From Flavobacteriales bacterium (GTDB taxonomy: Bacteria > Bacteroidota > Bacteroidia > UBA10329): a DNA stretch of 64,000 nt. The notes under the pieces were generated by a model that worked only from the letters and a program-made list of their open reading frames with translations, was not told the origin of the DNA and did no database searches. The stretch lies in contig JAIOYO010000006.1 in NCBI GenBank assembly GCA_021741075.1, forward strand, positions 22,591 through 86,590. Direction: 5' to 3'. This document shows positions 1-9,737 of this stretch, piece after piece (position 1 is the first letter of the stretch; every line of letters starts with the position of its first letter). A program made the translations under genes and the position numbers.

Positions 1-2
1 GT

Positions 3-425
3 TCTATTAAGAGCTGGAAAGAGTTTGAACCAACTCAATGGCTCGACCATTCGGTTTTTGCCATGAAGCAAGACGTAAAACTCCTAAGTAGCACCATTGT
101 TCCGTTAGGCGGTAAATACCTCACAGAAATTGCGAAGCGCAGAAAGTTTGATGTCTCTTCTGTAGATTATTTCATGCCGCATCTTTCGTCAAACTTCTTT
201 CGCCAGCAGGTTTACGACCAACTGAAAGCAGATGGCATGGAGATTACCGAAGATAAGTGGTTCACTAATTTGGTAGAGGTGGGCAACGTAGGTTCTGCCT
301 CCATTTACATTATGCTCGAAGAACTTTTCAATTCCGGCAAACTGAAAAAGGGACAGAAGTTGCTTTTGATGGTACCCGAAAGTGCGCGATTCTCTTATGC
401 TTATGCACTGCTAATTGTTTGCTGA
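3..425 (+). CDS. 3-oxoacyl-ACP synthase III-like protein (C-terminal part, truncated by window start)
   Basis: Frame is open from base 3 (SIKSWKEFEPTQWLDHSVFAMKQ...); KAS III-like C-terminal motif PHLSSNFFRQQV...EVGNVGSASIYIMLEEL; followed by a dehydratase and an ACP. Confidence 0.75.
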   Translation, partial: SIKSWKEFEPTQWLDHSVFAMKQDVKLLSSTIVPLGGKYLTEIAKRRKFDVSSVDYFMPHLSSNFFRQQVYDQLKADGMEITEDKWFTNLVEVGNVGSASIYIMLEELFNSGKLKKGQKLLLMVPESARFSYAYALLIVC

Positions 426-437
426 GATTTTGGTGAC

Positions 438-896
438 ATGCTCGTAAATCGCGAAGAAGTGCTGAAGTTCATTCCACAGAGACAACCAATTGTGGTTGTT
501 CACGGGCTTATTTCGCATTCAGAAAACGCATCCGTTTCCGAGTTTCATGTAGAAGAAGGACATCTTTTTGTTCGCAATGGCAAATTGCTTCCGTCAGGAT
601 TGATGGAAAACATTGCTCAGACATCTGCTTTGCGTTCAGGTTATCATTTCGCGCAGCAAATGCAGGATGGAGGAGGGATGAAAGAACCGCCCATCGGGTT
701 TATTGGAGCGCTTAAAAACTTCGCGGTATCTGACCTTCCATCGGTTGGTTCGGTTCTAAAAACTACGGTTACGACAACTTATGAAGTGATGGGGATGCAG
801 GTGGTAGAGGCCAATGTTGTTTGCGGTAAAAACGTGATTGCAACCTGCGAAATGAAAATATTCTTGAGCCAAGAAAATCAAACGCAAAACGCGTAA
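438..896 (+). CDS. 3-hydroxyacyl-ACP dehydratase-like hotdog protein
   Basis: ORF with FabZ/FabA-like pattern (LLPSGLMENIAQTSALRSGY, PIGFIGALKNFAV); sits between KAS III-like gene and ACP. Confidence 0.7.
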   Translation: MLVNREEVLKFIPQRQPIVVVHGLISHSENASVSEFHVEEGHLFVRNGKLLPSGLMENIAQTSALRSGYHFAQQMQDGGGMKEPPIGFIGALKNFAVSDLPSVGSVLKTTVTTTYEVMGMQVVEANVVCGKNVIATCEMKIFLSQENQTQNA

Positions 897-940
897 GTCC
901 AAAGATTTAAACAAATTCGAACCGCAATAAAAGACACGTC

Positions 941-1198
941 ATGGTAGAAGAGTTGATTGAAAAGCTAAAAGTTCAAATCATTGAAACCCTGAATTTGGAG
1001 GATTTGACTCCTGCAGACATAAACGCAAACGACCCTCTTTTTGGCGATGATGGAATCGGACTAGATTCAATCGATGCATTAGAATTGATTGTATTGATGA
1101 ATAAGGAATACAACATACAAGTTGCCGACCCAGAAGAAGGTAAGAATGTGTTCTATTCTATTAAGACGATGGCTGATTATATACAGGCCAACACTTAA
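941..1198 (+). CDS. acyl carrier protein
   Basis: 85 aa, phosphopantetheine site motif GLDSIDALELIVLM. Confidence 0.88.
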   Translation: MVEELIEKLKVQIIETLNLEDLTPADINANDPLFGDDGIGLDSIDALELIVLMNKEYNIQVADPEEGKNVFYSIKTMADYIQANT

Positions 1199-1899
1199 TT
1201 CCTCTCCCCAATAAACCTTGTCAAGTCGTCCTGGTAACTTTTAAAAGAGAAAGAATTTACCACGCGGTAATAGTTCTGCGTGTCAACGCAATAATCGTAG
1301 GCAAACTTGGCCACCAACAGCTTCGAATCGTCATAGCTGAACACACTAAGTAGGTCAATAATCTGATCCACACGGAAACAATGCTTCGATTTCACCATCA
1401 TCTTGGCCTGTTTCTCCATGGAATCTTTAAATGAAGCAGCCCTCACCAAAGATTTGATTTCCTCCACGTCAGCCGAGCTCACCTCACAAAGCGGAACAGG
1501 TGGATTCGGCACAGGAGCAGGTTCAATAGGAACGGGCACAATTACCAATTCTCCCAAAATCATGTCGTGCAATCGGAATGCACTGCTTTTCAAATCCAGC
1601 GCATCATACACATCATAAAAATTTGTTGGGTCAATCACGTTCGGGTAGGCCGCATACGCAAAATCAACCCGAAAAGGGTCACTTCCAAAAGCGCGACAAA
1701 CCTGAAACACCTGTCCGCTGTTCAAGCAATACGGCAAAAACACCTGCATCGCCATCCGAAGTCGGGCTACATCGTTGGGATTCGAGCGTAATTGTTGCAA
1801 CTCCATCTGAAACGCTCGCGGACCTATTGGGCCAATGCAATTTTGGGCGTTTATTTTAAGCGTAAAAAGAAAAAAGGGGAAAAGAAAAAGGTATCGCAT
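1195..1899 (-). CDS. DUF4476 domain-containing secreted protein
   Basis: Signal peptide; C-terminal region resembles DUF4476 (SFKDSMEKQAKMMVKSKHCFRVDQIIDLLSVFSYDDSKLLVAKFAYDYCVD). Confidence 0.65.
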   Translation of the reverse strand: MRYLFLFPFFLFTLKINAQNCIGPIGPRAFQMELQQLRSNPNDVARLRMAMQVFLPYCLNSGQVFQVCRAFGSDPFRVDFAYAAYPNVIDPTNFYDVYDALDLKSSAFRLHDMILGELVIVPVPIEPAPVPNPPVPLCEVSSADVEEIKSLVRAASFKDSMEKQAKMMVKSKHCFRVDQIIDLLSVFSYDDSKLLVAKFAYDYCVDTQNYYRVVNSFSFKSYQDDLTRFIGERN

Positions 1900-1909
1900 T
1901 ATGGAGGAT

Positions 1910-2752
1910 TCAAAGTTTCACCAAAATTATTCCAATCATCACAAAAACGACACCGATTAAACGCGTCTTACTAAAATCCTCCTTAAGAAGAATATAACCC
2001 GCCATCGCTCCAAAAACAACCGAAGCTTCGCGAACAGCCACAATGCGGCTGACAGGCGCAATTTGCATCACATACAAGATAATGAGATAACTACTAGTGG
2101 CAATAATGCTGATGAGAACGACTGGTTTCAGCAGCGTTTTCAGCGTTAGCCGCATTTCGGATTTTCGTTGGATCAAAACATAGGGCAAAAACATCACTAC
2201 CGAAATAATCTGCGATGCAGCCATAACAGGAATCGGATGAATGTCTGCAACAAGAAGCTTATCGAAAATGGTATAGCTCATAATCAGCGCACCGCAAACC
2301 AAAGCCAGAAAAATACCTTTGGGAGATGTGGCTTCACGATTTCTTCGATAAGAGAGAATCCCAATACCCGAAATCACGGTAATCACACCAATGCCCGAAA
2401 CCAAGCTCAGTTGTTCACGCAATACAATCATAGAAAGCAAGATAGCTCCAGCAATTCCGCTTCCCCTCACAATTGGATACAGCGTGCTGATATCCCCATT
2501 CTTATAGGTAAACGTCAACACAAACCCGTAAACCGCATGAAACCCTCCGGTTGCAAGAAGCAGTATAATCAACTCCGTTGTTAATCGAACATCATCGAGA
2601 TAAGGAATAGACATTAGTCCTGTAACCACAGAACTAAACAGAAAGGATAAGTAAATGACGCTGTAGTTTCCTGCAAACTTCTTGGCCACAAAATTCCATG
2701 AGGCATGAAGCAATGCGCTCGAAAGCACCAGAAGGAATGTTAATGTTGACAC
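1910..2752 (-). CDS. EamA/DMT-family transporter
   Basis: About 10 hydrophobic segments, duplicated EamA-like halves; GTG start at 2752. Confidence 0.8.
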   Translation of the reverse strand: MSTLTFLLVLSSALLHASWNFVAKKFAGNYSVIYLSFLFSSVVTGLMSIPYLDDVRLTTELIILLLATGGFHAVYGFVLTFTYKNGDISTLYPIVRGSGIAGAILLSMIVLREQLSLVSGIGVITVISGIGILSYRRNREATSPKGIFLALVCGALIMSYTIFDKLLVADIHPIPVMAASQIISVVMFLPYVLIQRKSEMRLTLKTLLKPVVLISIIATSSYLIILYVMQIAPVSRIVAVREASVVFGAMAGYILLKEDFSKTRLIGVVFVMIGIILVKL

Positions 2753-2814
2753 ACTGCAAATATCGCCAAAGACTAGGTCGTGTTCGGAAAACTCGGAATA
2801 TGTTTGTATTCAAT

Positions 2815-2845
2815 TACCCCTCCTCTTTGGGAAGGTCGGGTGGGG
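2815..2845. repeat. GC-rich Bacteroidota-type intergenic repeat (solo half-element)
   Basis: acccctcctctttgggaaggtcgggtgggg resembles the right half of the ileS element at 41462-41490 (ccctccccatgggggagggtcggggtgggg). Confidence 0.55.
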
Positions 2846-2883
2846 CTGTATATTCGCGCCCAAATTTGTAAATCGTATCAGTA

Positions 2884-3855
2884 ATGAAAGGACCCATCTC
2901 AAAATTTGCAGAAGAACATTTTCGCCATTTCAACGCGGCCGCTTTAATGGATGCTGCCAAAGGCTATGAGACCCATTTGGCCGAAGGCGGAAAAATGATG
3001 ATAACGCTAGCTGGCGCCATGAGCACTGCCGAGTTGGGACGATCCTTAGCCGAAATCATCCGTCAAGGAAAAGTGGACATCATCTCTTGCACAGGCGCAA
3101 ACTTGGAAGAGGATTTGATGAACCTCGTAGCACACGATCACTACAAGCGAGTTCCAAATTACAGAGACCTTTCGCCACAAGAAGAATGGGATTTGTTGGA
3201 AAACGGCTTCAATCGCGTTACCGACACCTGCATTCCAGAAGAAGAAGCCTTTAGAAGATTGCAAAAGCACATTTTCAAGGTTTGGAAAGACGCACAAGAT
3301 GCTGGCGAACGTTTCCTACCTCACGAATACATGTACAAGATTCTCTTAAATGGAGATTTGGAACAATACTATCAGATAGACCCAAAGAATTCGTGGATGC
3401 TAGCGGCTGCTGAACGCAACTTGCCTATCATTTGCCCAGGATGGGAAGACAGTACCATGGGAAACATCTTTGCTTCTTATTGCTACAAGGGCGAACTGAA
3501 CCCATCGACCATGAAGTCGGGAATCGAATACATGATGTGGCTTTCTGATTGGTACATTAAGAATTCAGAAGGAAAAGGAGTAGGTTTCTTCCAAATTGGC
3601 GGTGGAATTGCTGGCGATTTCCCAATCTGTGTAGTTCCAATGTTGTATCAAGATTTGGAGATGACAGACATTCCTTTCTGGAGTTACTTCTGCCAAATTT
3701 CGGATAGTACAACCAGCTATGGCTCCTATTCGGGCGCTGTTCCCAACGAAAAGATTACATGGGGAAAACTGGACATCACCACTCCGAAATTCATTGTAGA
3801 AAGTGATGCAACGATTGTTGCTCCACTCATTTTTGCATGGCTGCTTGATTGGTAA
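2884..3855 (+). CDS. deoxyhypusine synthase-like family protein
   Basis: 323 aa; motifs MMITLAGAMSTAELGRSLAEIIR, DIISCTGANLEEDLMN, SGAVPNEKITWGKL with the WGK lysine. Confidence 0.88.
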   Translation: MKGPISKFAEEHFRHFNAAALMDAAKGYETHLAEGGKMMITLAGAMSTAELGRSLAEIIRQGKVDIISCTGANLEEDLMNLVAHDHYKRVPNYRDLSPQEEWDLLENGFNRVTDTCIPEEEAFRRLQKHIFKVWKDAQDAGERFLPHEYMYKILLNGDLEQYYQIDPKNSWMLAAAERNLPIICPGWEDSTMGNIFASYCYKGELNPSTMKSGIEYMMWLSDWYIKNSEGKGVGFFQIGGGIAGDFPICVVPMLYQDLEMTDIPFWSYFCQISDSTTSYGSYSGAVPNEKITWGKLDITTPKFIVESDATIVAPLIFAWLLDW

Positions 3856-3939
3856 GCTGCCGAGTATGAGATTTTACGTCTGACCTCAAGTAAAATCTCT
3901 CTACAATCTATTACCTTCATGCCTTCTCAACCCCGAGAT

Positions 3940-5097
3940 ATGAAGAAAACTTTACGGCTCACCTTTATTTGGTTGATTGTTTCCGTTTCTGCCTTCGGAC
4001 AGGACAACATGGGAATTGGTACGCTCGCGCCCGATCCATCCGCCATCTTAGAGGTTTCCAGTACAAATAAGGGAGTTCTGCTTCCGCGTTTGACCTCTGC
4101 ACAGAAAAACGGAATTGTCAACCCTGCGCAAGGTCTTTTCATTTTTGACATAACCACCGAATCGTTTTGGTATTTCGATGGAACACAATGGGTAGAAGCT
4201 CTAGGCCCAATTGGTCCAGCAGGCCCACAAGGTTTGCAAGGCCCGCAAGGGATTCAGGGTCCTACTGGTCCTCCTGGGGCAGATTCAAGCATTCCAGGCC
4301 CGCAAGGTCCACAAGGGTTGCAAGGCCTACAAGGAGTTCAAGGTATTGATGGCCCAACGGGTCCCGTAGGTCCAACGGGTCCGCAAGGATTGCAAGGTCC
4401 ACAGGGTCCACAAGGAGTTCAAGGTATTGATGGTCCAACGGGTCCGCAAGGAATTCAAGGACCAACAGGGCCGCAAGGAGTAGATGGTCCAACTGGTCCA
4501 CAGGGCGTTCAAGGTCCAACGGGTCCAACAGGCACACAAGGAATTCAAGGTCCAACAGGCCCCGCAGGTTCTGCGAGTTACAATCTTACCCTCAGTTCAA
4601 ACCCTAACGGAACGTACAGTTTGACCGATGATGGCGGAACTTTAACAACTACAGCAGGGGCTTGGCTTACAACAGGAAATTCTGGCACCAATCCTGCCAC
4701 CAATTTCATTGGAACAACAGACGGTCAACCATTGGTTGTTAGAACAAATAACACCGAAAAAATGCGCGTGTTGGCCAATGGAGATATTTGGGTTGATGGC
4801 TCCAAACCCGTTTTGGTGAGAAGGTTTAATTGTAGCGGATGTGACAATCCTAATAGAAACACTGGGGTTTCAACCGCAGACTATGTCGCCTTCATTGGTG
4901 GATTTTATCCCACAGCCAATAGTGACGCAGAAAGCACGCGAGCTCGAATGTATTCAAGCGGAGGAACATGGTGGTTTAAAGGAGATACCCAAGGACCAAG
5001 TAATGAGAGTTGGAGTGTTGATGTCGTTTTCATAAAACTTGAATTGGTTGATGACCAACGTCCGGCATCTTCAACAGGAGGAGGAACGGGATTTTAA
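3940..5097 (+). CDS. collagen-like triplet-repeat exported protein
   Basis: Signal peptide [24 protein letters not shown] repeats about 4204-4569; C-terminal domain shared with next ORF. ATG 3940 preferred over 3919. Confidence 0.85.
   Translation: MKKTLRLTFIWLIVSVSAFGQDNMGIGTLAPDPSAILEVSSTNKGVLLPRLTSAQKNGIVNPAQGLFIFDITTESFWYFDGTQWVEALGPIGPAGPQGLQGPQGIQGPTGPPGADSSIPGPQGPQGLQGLQGVQGIDGPTGPVGPTGPQGLQGPQGPQGVQGIDGPTGPQGIQGPTGPQGVDGPTGPQGVQGPTGPTGTQGIQGPTGPAGSASYNLTLSSNPNGTYSLTDDGGTLTTTAGAWLTTGNSGTNPATNFIGTTDGQPLVVRTNNTEKMRVLANGDIWVDGSKPVLVRRFNCSGCDNPNRNTGVSTADYVAFIGGFYPTANSDAESTRARMYSSGGTWWFKGDTQGPSNESWSVDVVFIKLELVDDQRPASSTGGGTGF
4204..4569 (+). repeat. G-X-Y (collagen-like) coding repeat
   Basis: Continuous [10 protein letters not shown]-type triplets; near-identical nucleotide blocks such as caaggagttcaaggtattgatgg(c/t)ccaacgggtcc at 4330 and 4411. 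Confidence 0.9.
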
Positions 5098-6251
5098 TGA
5101 AACGGCTTCCCCTCATATTATCTTTGGTTATTAGCAGCTTGTCACTGTTGGCACAGCAGCGAGTTGGGGTTGGAACGTTGAATCCCGATGCAACTGCGCA
5201 ATTGGAATTAGCTTCTTCAAGCAAAGGAGTGCTTATTCCTAGAATGTCGAGTGCACAACGACAGATGATTCCGAATCCAACGAATGGCCTTTTAGTTTTC
5301 GATATCACTACAGTTGGTTTTTGGTATTTCGATGGCGTTCAATGGGTTCAACCTTTTGGCCCAATAGGACCACAAGGCCCTTTGGGCATAGTTGGAATTG
5401 ATGGCGCAACAGGACCTCAAGGTCCAATAGGGCAGCCTTCAACGGTTGTTGGTCCTATTGGAGTTGATGGAATTACAGGGGCACAAGGCCTGCAAGGCTC
5501 GGCTGGTCCAACTGGAGTTCAAGGAACGGTTGGCTCTGACGGAATCATGGGCGTTACTGGTAATCAAGGTCCAGTAGGAGCCACCGGCCCACAGGGGCCA
5601 CAAGGAATTGTTGGGGTGCAAGGACTAATTGGAAATACAGGCCCTCAAGGAATAGCAGGAATTGCAGGGAGCATCGGACCACAAGGAATTGCAGGAGCTT
5701 CTGGCCCAACCGGACCTATGGGTCCTCCAAGTTTTAACACGGCAATTGCTATTGGTACCAACGGATTACTAGAAGTGACCGACCCCCAATCAACCCTTTA
5801 TTCGCAGCAGGCAGCTTGGTTAACGTTGGGCAACGCAGTAACCAACCCTGCCAATAATTTCATCGGAACCACAGATGTTCAAGCGTTGAACATCGCCACT
5901 TCGGGAACCGAACGAATGCGTGCACTTGCAAATGGAGAAGTTTGGGTAGATGGCAGCAAACCATTTCTGTTGCGGAGATTTAATTGCAATGGCTGCGATG
6001 ACCCCAATAGAAACACAGGAGTTTCCACCGCAGATTATGTGGCGTGGGTAGCAGGTTTTTATCCAACAGCTAATGAAGACTCAGAATCTACTCGCGCTCG
6101 TATGTACAGCAGTGGTGGAACGTGGTGGTTCAAAGGAGATAACGAAGGTGCGAGCTCAGAGGACTGGAGCGTTGATGTCATGTTTGTGAAATTAGAAATG
6201 GCAGACGACCAGCGACCAGCTTCGGCTCAAGGAGGAGGAACGGGATTCTAG
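5097..6251 (+). CDS. collagen-like triplet-repeat exported protein (paralogue)
   Basis: TAATG overlap with upstream CDS; signal peptide; G-X-Y repeats about 5358-5729; shares head and C-terminal domain ([14 protein letters not shown]...DDQRPAS..GGGTGF) with upstream CDS. Confidence 0.85.
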   Translation: MKRLPLILSLVISSLSLLAQQRVGVGTLNPDATAQLELASSSKGVLIPRMSSAQRQMIPNPTNGLLVFDITTVGFWYFDGVQWVQPFGPIGPQGPLGIVGIDGATGPQGPIGQPSTVVGPIGVDGITGAQGLQGSAGPTGVQGTVGSDGIMGVTGNQGPVGATGPQGPQGIVGVQGLIGNTGPQGIAGIAGSIGPQGIAGASGPTGPMGPPSFNTAIAIGTNGLLEVTDPQSTLYSQQAAWLTLGNAVTNPANNFIGTTDVQALNIATSGTERMRALANGEVWVDGSKPFLLRRFNCNGCDDPNRNTGVSTADYVAWVAGFYPTANEDSESTRARMYSSGGTWWFKGDNEGASSEDWSVDVMFVKLEMADDQRPASAQGGGTGF

Positions 6252-6252
6252 C

Positions 6253-8520
6253 ATGAGAATAAAGGTACAAATAGCGGTCTTAGTCCTGATTCTAATCGGA
6301 ACACAAACCAGTGCGCAGCAACCTAACATGGGCATTGGCACGATGAATCCAGACCCTTCCGCGTTACTTGAACTTCAGGCAAATGATATGGGCTTTCTTA
6401 TTACAAGAATGACCACTGCACAAAAGTTAGCGATTGCCAACCCAGCCACAGGTCTCTTGGTATATGATTTTGATACGCAATCGTTTTGGTATTTTGATGG
6501 AACAGTTTGGGTTGAAGCCATTGGTCCGCAGGGTCTGCAGGGTCCGCAGGGTCCGCAAGGACCTCAAGGACCACAGGGAGTTGCAGGAACCATTGGCGTT
6601 GATGGGGCTACCGGCCCAACAGGTCCAACGGGTCCAGCTGGGGCGCTAGGATTACAGGGCTTGCAAGGGCCAGCCGGGGTTAATGGTGTTCAAGGAGTTA
6701 CTGGCCCAACAGGTCCTACGGGCGCTACTGGGATTCAAGGAATTGCAGGCGTAACAGGTCCAACTGGCCCAACGGGTTCAATTGGATTAACAGGTCCGCA
6801 AGGAAATCCAGGTCCAACAGGTTCAACAGGTCCGCAAGGAATTGCAGGAAATGACGGAATAGACGGAGTCACTGGGCCGCAAGGCTTGATAGGCCCAACC
6901 GGCCCTGCTGGACCTACTGGAATTGATGGACCAACTGGCGCAACCGGCCTACAAGGCTCAATTGGCGTAACGGGACCAACAGGTGCAGATGGTGCTACAG
7001 GTGTTGGGGTTCAGGGCCCAACCGGCCCGACTGGACCAACTGGAGCACAGGGATTACAAGGAAATGACGGGCCTCAGGGAATTCCAGGAGTTGTTGGCGC
7101 AACAGGCCCACAAGGTTTGATTGGACCAACAGGAATTGATGGCCCTACAGGTGCGCAAGGAAGCACGGGTCTCACCGGCCCAACCGGATTGCAAGGAATC
7201 CAAGGCGTAGATGGGCCTACTGGCCCCCAAGGATTGATTGGCCCAACTGGTCCAGATGGCGCTGTGGGACCCACTGGAGCACAAGGAATTGATGGTCCCA
7301 CAGGTGCGCAGGGAATTCAAGGAATCGATGGCCCAACTGGTGCGCAAGGTATTGACGGTCCTACTGGCCCAACTGGAGCCACCGGACCTATGGGCACTTT
7401 CGTGGGCGGAACATTAGGACAAACCATTCATCATGATGGAACGGGCTGGACAGCCACCAGCAACCTTTTTCACGACCCGACCACGAATAACATTGGAATT
7501 GGAACAACCACTGCAACACTTTCTCTCCAAATTGCCGACACAGATGCTATTGGAGTTCCAGCTGGAACTACGGCACAGCGACCTGGAGGGGTTGTTCCAA
7601 CCGGAGCAATGCGTTACAATACAACCTTGGGTGCAATGGAGGTTTACACAGGTACTGCTTGGATCAACATTCATACACCACCTATCGGTTCAACATACAT
7701 TCAATGGGCTAATGCAGCCGATCCAAACGCCATTTATCCGAACACAGTTTGGGTAAGTTCTGATATTACCAACGGTAGTTTTATTCGAGCGAGAGGTGGT
7801 GGTGCCAATGTGGCTGCTATTGCAGCCCTTACCGGAATCCCACAAACAGATGCTTTTGAAGATCATACCCATGCGGCTGGTGGAACCGCACTTGGTGCTG
7901 GAACGCTCAACACCTCCGCAGAAGGGGCACACACGCACGATTGGGGAGGGAACTGGAGCAACGATGATTCGCGCCAATATACCGGAGCAGAAGGAAACGG
8001 TGCGGGCAATACCATTTCGGACGGGGACTTCTGGTGGGGAGGAACAAATGGTACTACCAACGCTTACACTTCTCGGACATCCAGCACCATTGGAAACCAT
8101 GCCCACGGTGGTAATACCTCTGGTGCCAATCCTTATTCTGGAAATATTTGGATTCCTCATGATGATAATCTCAACGGTAACGCGCAAAATATTTCAGTTG
8201 GCAATAGCAGTTCTCAATGTGGAAGTTCTTTCAACGGTAATGAGACAGTGGGCAACTTTTTGGGTAGACTGGGCGATAATTGCATGAATCACAACCATAC
8301 GATTACTGCCGATGGAAGCCATTCCCACACGAATAACTTCTATGCACACCGTCACTGGATAAAGGCAAGGGCCACTACGAACGCGGCCGCTCATTCGCAC
8401 ACGCTCCCCGACCATAGTCACTCTGTAACCGTTACGGTAATAGGAGCCATAACAGGAACAACAGCCACAGAAACCCGCCCAGATAATGTGGCTGTCATTT
8501 TTTGGAGAAGAACAAACTAA
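6253..8520 (+). CDS. large collagen-like protein with His-rich tail-fibre-like C-terminal region
   Basis: Signal peptide; G-X-Y repeats about 6523-7395; C-terminal HxH-rich segment ([47 protein letters not shown]). Confidence 0.85.
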   Translation: MRIKVQIAVLVLILIGTQTSAQQPNMGIGTMNPDPSALLELQANDMGFLITRMTTAQKLAIANPATGLLVYDFDTQSFWYFDGTVWVEAIGPQGLQGPQGPQGPQGPQGVAGTIGVDGATGPTGPTGPAGALGLQGLQGPAGVNGVQGVTGPTGPTGATGIQGIAGVTGPTGPTGSIGLTGPQGNPGPTGSTGPQGIAGNDGIDGVTGPQGLIGPTGPAGPTGIDGPTGATGLQGSIGVTGPTGADGATGVGVQGPTGPTGPTGAQGLQGNDGPQGIPGVVGATGPQGLIGPTGIDGPTGAQGSTGLTGPTGLQGIQGVDGPTGPQGLIGPTGPDGAVGPTGAQGIDGPTGAQGIQGIDGPTGAQGIDGPTGPTGATGPMGTFVGGTLGQTIHHDGTGWTATSNLFHDPTTNNIGIGTTTATLSLQIADTDAIGVPAGTTAQRPGGVVPTGAMRYNTTLGAMEVYTGTAWINIHTPPIGSTYIQWANAADPNAIYPNTVWVSSDITNGSFIRARGGGANVAAIAALTGIPQTDAFEDHTHAAGGTALGAGTLNTSAEGAHTHDWGGNWSNDDSRQYTGAEGNGAGNTISDGDFWWGGTNGTTNAYTSRTSSTIGNHAHGGNTSGANPYSGNIWIPHDDNLNGNAQNISVGNSSSQCGSSFNGNETVGNFLGRLGDNCMNHNHTITADGSHSHTNNFYAHRHWIKARATTNAAAHSHTLPDHSHSVTVTVIGAITGTTATETRPDNVAVIFWRRTN
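6523..7395 (+). repeat. long G-X-Y (collagen-like) coding repeat
   Basis: About 290 codons of G-X-Y triplets, rich in GPTGPTG/GPQG, with at least one phase break (GVGVQG). Confidence 0.9.
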
Positions 8521-9737
8521 TGACCCGATTCCTTCATATCCTGTGGCTTTTACTTCCGTTGGTTTCCATCGGGCAAACAGAATTTGTCATTAACAAAGGA
8601 ACGGACATCCGCATCAATCAAGGTTGTCAGGTCATTTTTGCTGAAGGAGGAATTCAGAATGAAGCTGGACAATTTTCTAATGCTGGCGAAGTGATAGTGG
8701 AGGGTAACATTCTAAACAGTGGGCTACTTGCGGGAGGAGCATCCTCTGGGATTTTTAGGATACTGAATGATATTGAGAACAACGGACAGATGCAGCCTGG
8801 CCAAAGCCTGTTTGAACTTTATGGCGATAACCAGTTTCTACGTGGTTCACAACAATTGAACTTCTATGACCTCACGTTAATTGGAGGAGGCGTAAAGTAT
8901 ATGCTGCAAAATATTGAAACAGCAGGAACGCTCGATTTGACCGACAGAGAACTTAGAGCAACCTCCAATACCGTTTTCCATATCAACGCAACTCCTGCTA
9001 CGGTTCTTGCGGTTCATGATCAAGGTTTTGTGAGTGCAGATGCCGGTGGCGGACTTTCGCGCGCTACTAACTCTACGCAGGATTATTTCTTTCCAGTCGG
9101 CAGTATGCAAAACAATTTTAAAATTCGACCAGTAACAATTACACCGAATAGAGCGGGTGCTACTTACAAGGTGAGATACGCCCCTGGACCAACTCCAAAT
9201 TCCATCCAACGAAGTTCGGAACTCTATTACGTCAACCCGATTTTCTATCATCACATGACCCGAACGAATGGCGATGCACCAGCAGCCATAGGCATTTTTT
9301 ATGAGGAGGTATCAGACGGAAAATTTGAAACATTGGCACATCAGGAATCATCCATTTGGACAGAAAACCTAGGAACGATTGAAGGCCCCTTGCTAGGAAG
9401 CGGGCCAGAATTGATGTCTTACAAAACACCCGATTGGGATTTTGGCTCGCCAGAAATTGCCTTGGCAGCGTTTGCTCCTGAAATTTTTGTCCCGAACGTA
9501 TTCTCTCCAAACGATGATGGAGCTAACGACATCTTCAAACCGCGCGGAACAGAACCTTTTGACTACGAAATGCGCATTTACGACCGTTGGGGAAACTGTG
9601 TGTTTGAAACAAAGGAACTGGCAAAAGGCTGGGACGGCACCTTCAAAGGTGTTCCAATGAACAGCGCAGTCTTCGTCTATTACATCCTTTCCGCAGGCGA
9701 GGTGATTTCTAAAGGAAACGTGACCCTGCTAAGATGA
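8520..9737 (+). CDS. exported protein with T9SS type-B (gliding motility-associated) C-terminal domain
   Basis: PNVFSPNDDGANDIFKPRGTEPFDYEMRIYDRWGNCVFETKELAKGWDGTFKGVPMNSAVFVYYILSA...GNVTLLR; ATG 8520 overlaps upstream TAA. Confidence 0.88.
   Translation: MTRFLHILWLLLPLVSIGQTEFVINKGTDIRINQGCQVIFAEGGIQNEAGQFSNAGEVIVEGNILNSGLLAGGASSGIFRILNDIENNGQMQPGQSLFELYGDNQFLRGSQQLNFYDLTLIGGGVKYMLQNIETAGTLDLTDRELRATSNTVFHINATPATVLAVHDQGFVSADAGGGLSRATNSTQDYFFPVGSMQNNFKIRPVTITPNRAGATYKVRYAPGPTPNSIQRSSELYYVNPIFYHHMTRTNGDAPAAIGIFYEEVSDGKFETLAHQESSIWTENLGTIEGPLLGSGPELMSYKTPDWDFGSPEIALAAFAPEIFVPNVFSPNDDGANDIFKPRGTEPFDYEMRIYDRWGNCVFETKELAKGWDGTFKGVPMNSAVFVYYILSAGEVISKGNVTLLR

Noticed and set aside
3919-3939. Track start of the first collagen-like ORF at 3919
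   Set aside because: ATG at 3940 starts a standard signal peptide; 3919 overlaps a promoter-like ttaccttca sequence.
4262-7347. Antisense ORFs rich in Leu/Asp/Pro or Trp/Ser/Thr across the collagen regions
   Set aside because: They are mirror translations of the G-X-Y repeat; the sense frames carry signal peptides and conserved domains.
4204-7395. Short direct repeats that could suggest a CRISPR array
   Set aside because: Repeats are in-frame multiples of 9 nt encoding G-X-Y triplets, with no spacer structure and no cas genes.
7690-8421. Alternative-frame ORFs (163-165 aa) in the His-rich collagen-like C-terminal region
   Set aside because: Shadow ORFs of the long +1 frame encoding a continuous 755-aa protein; no start context or domain.
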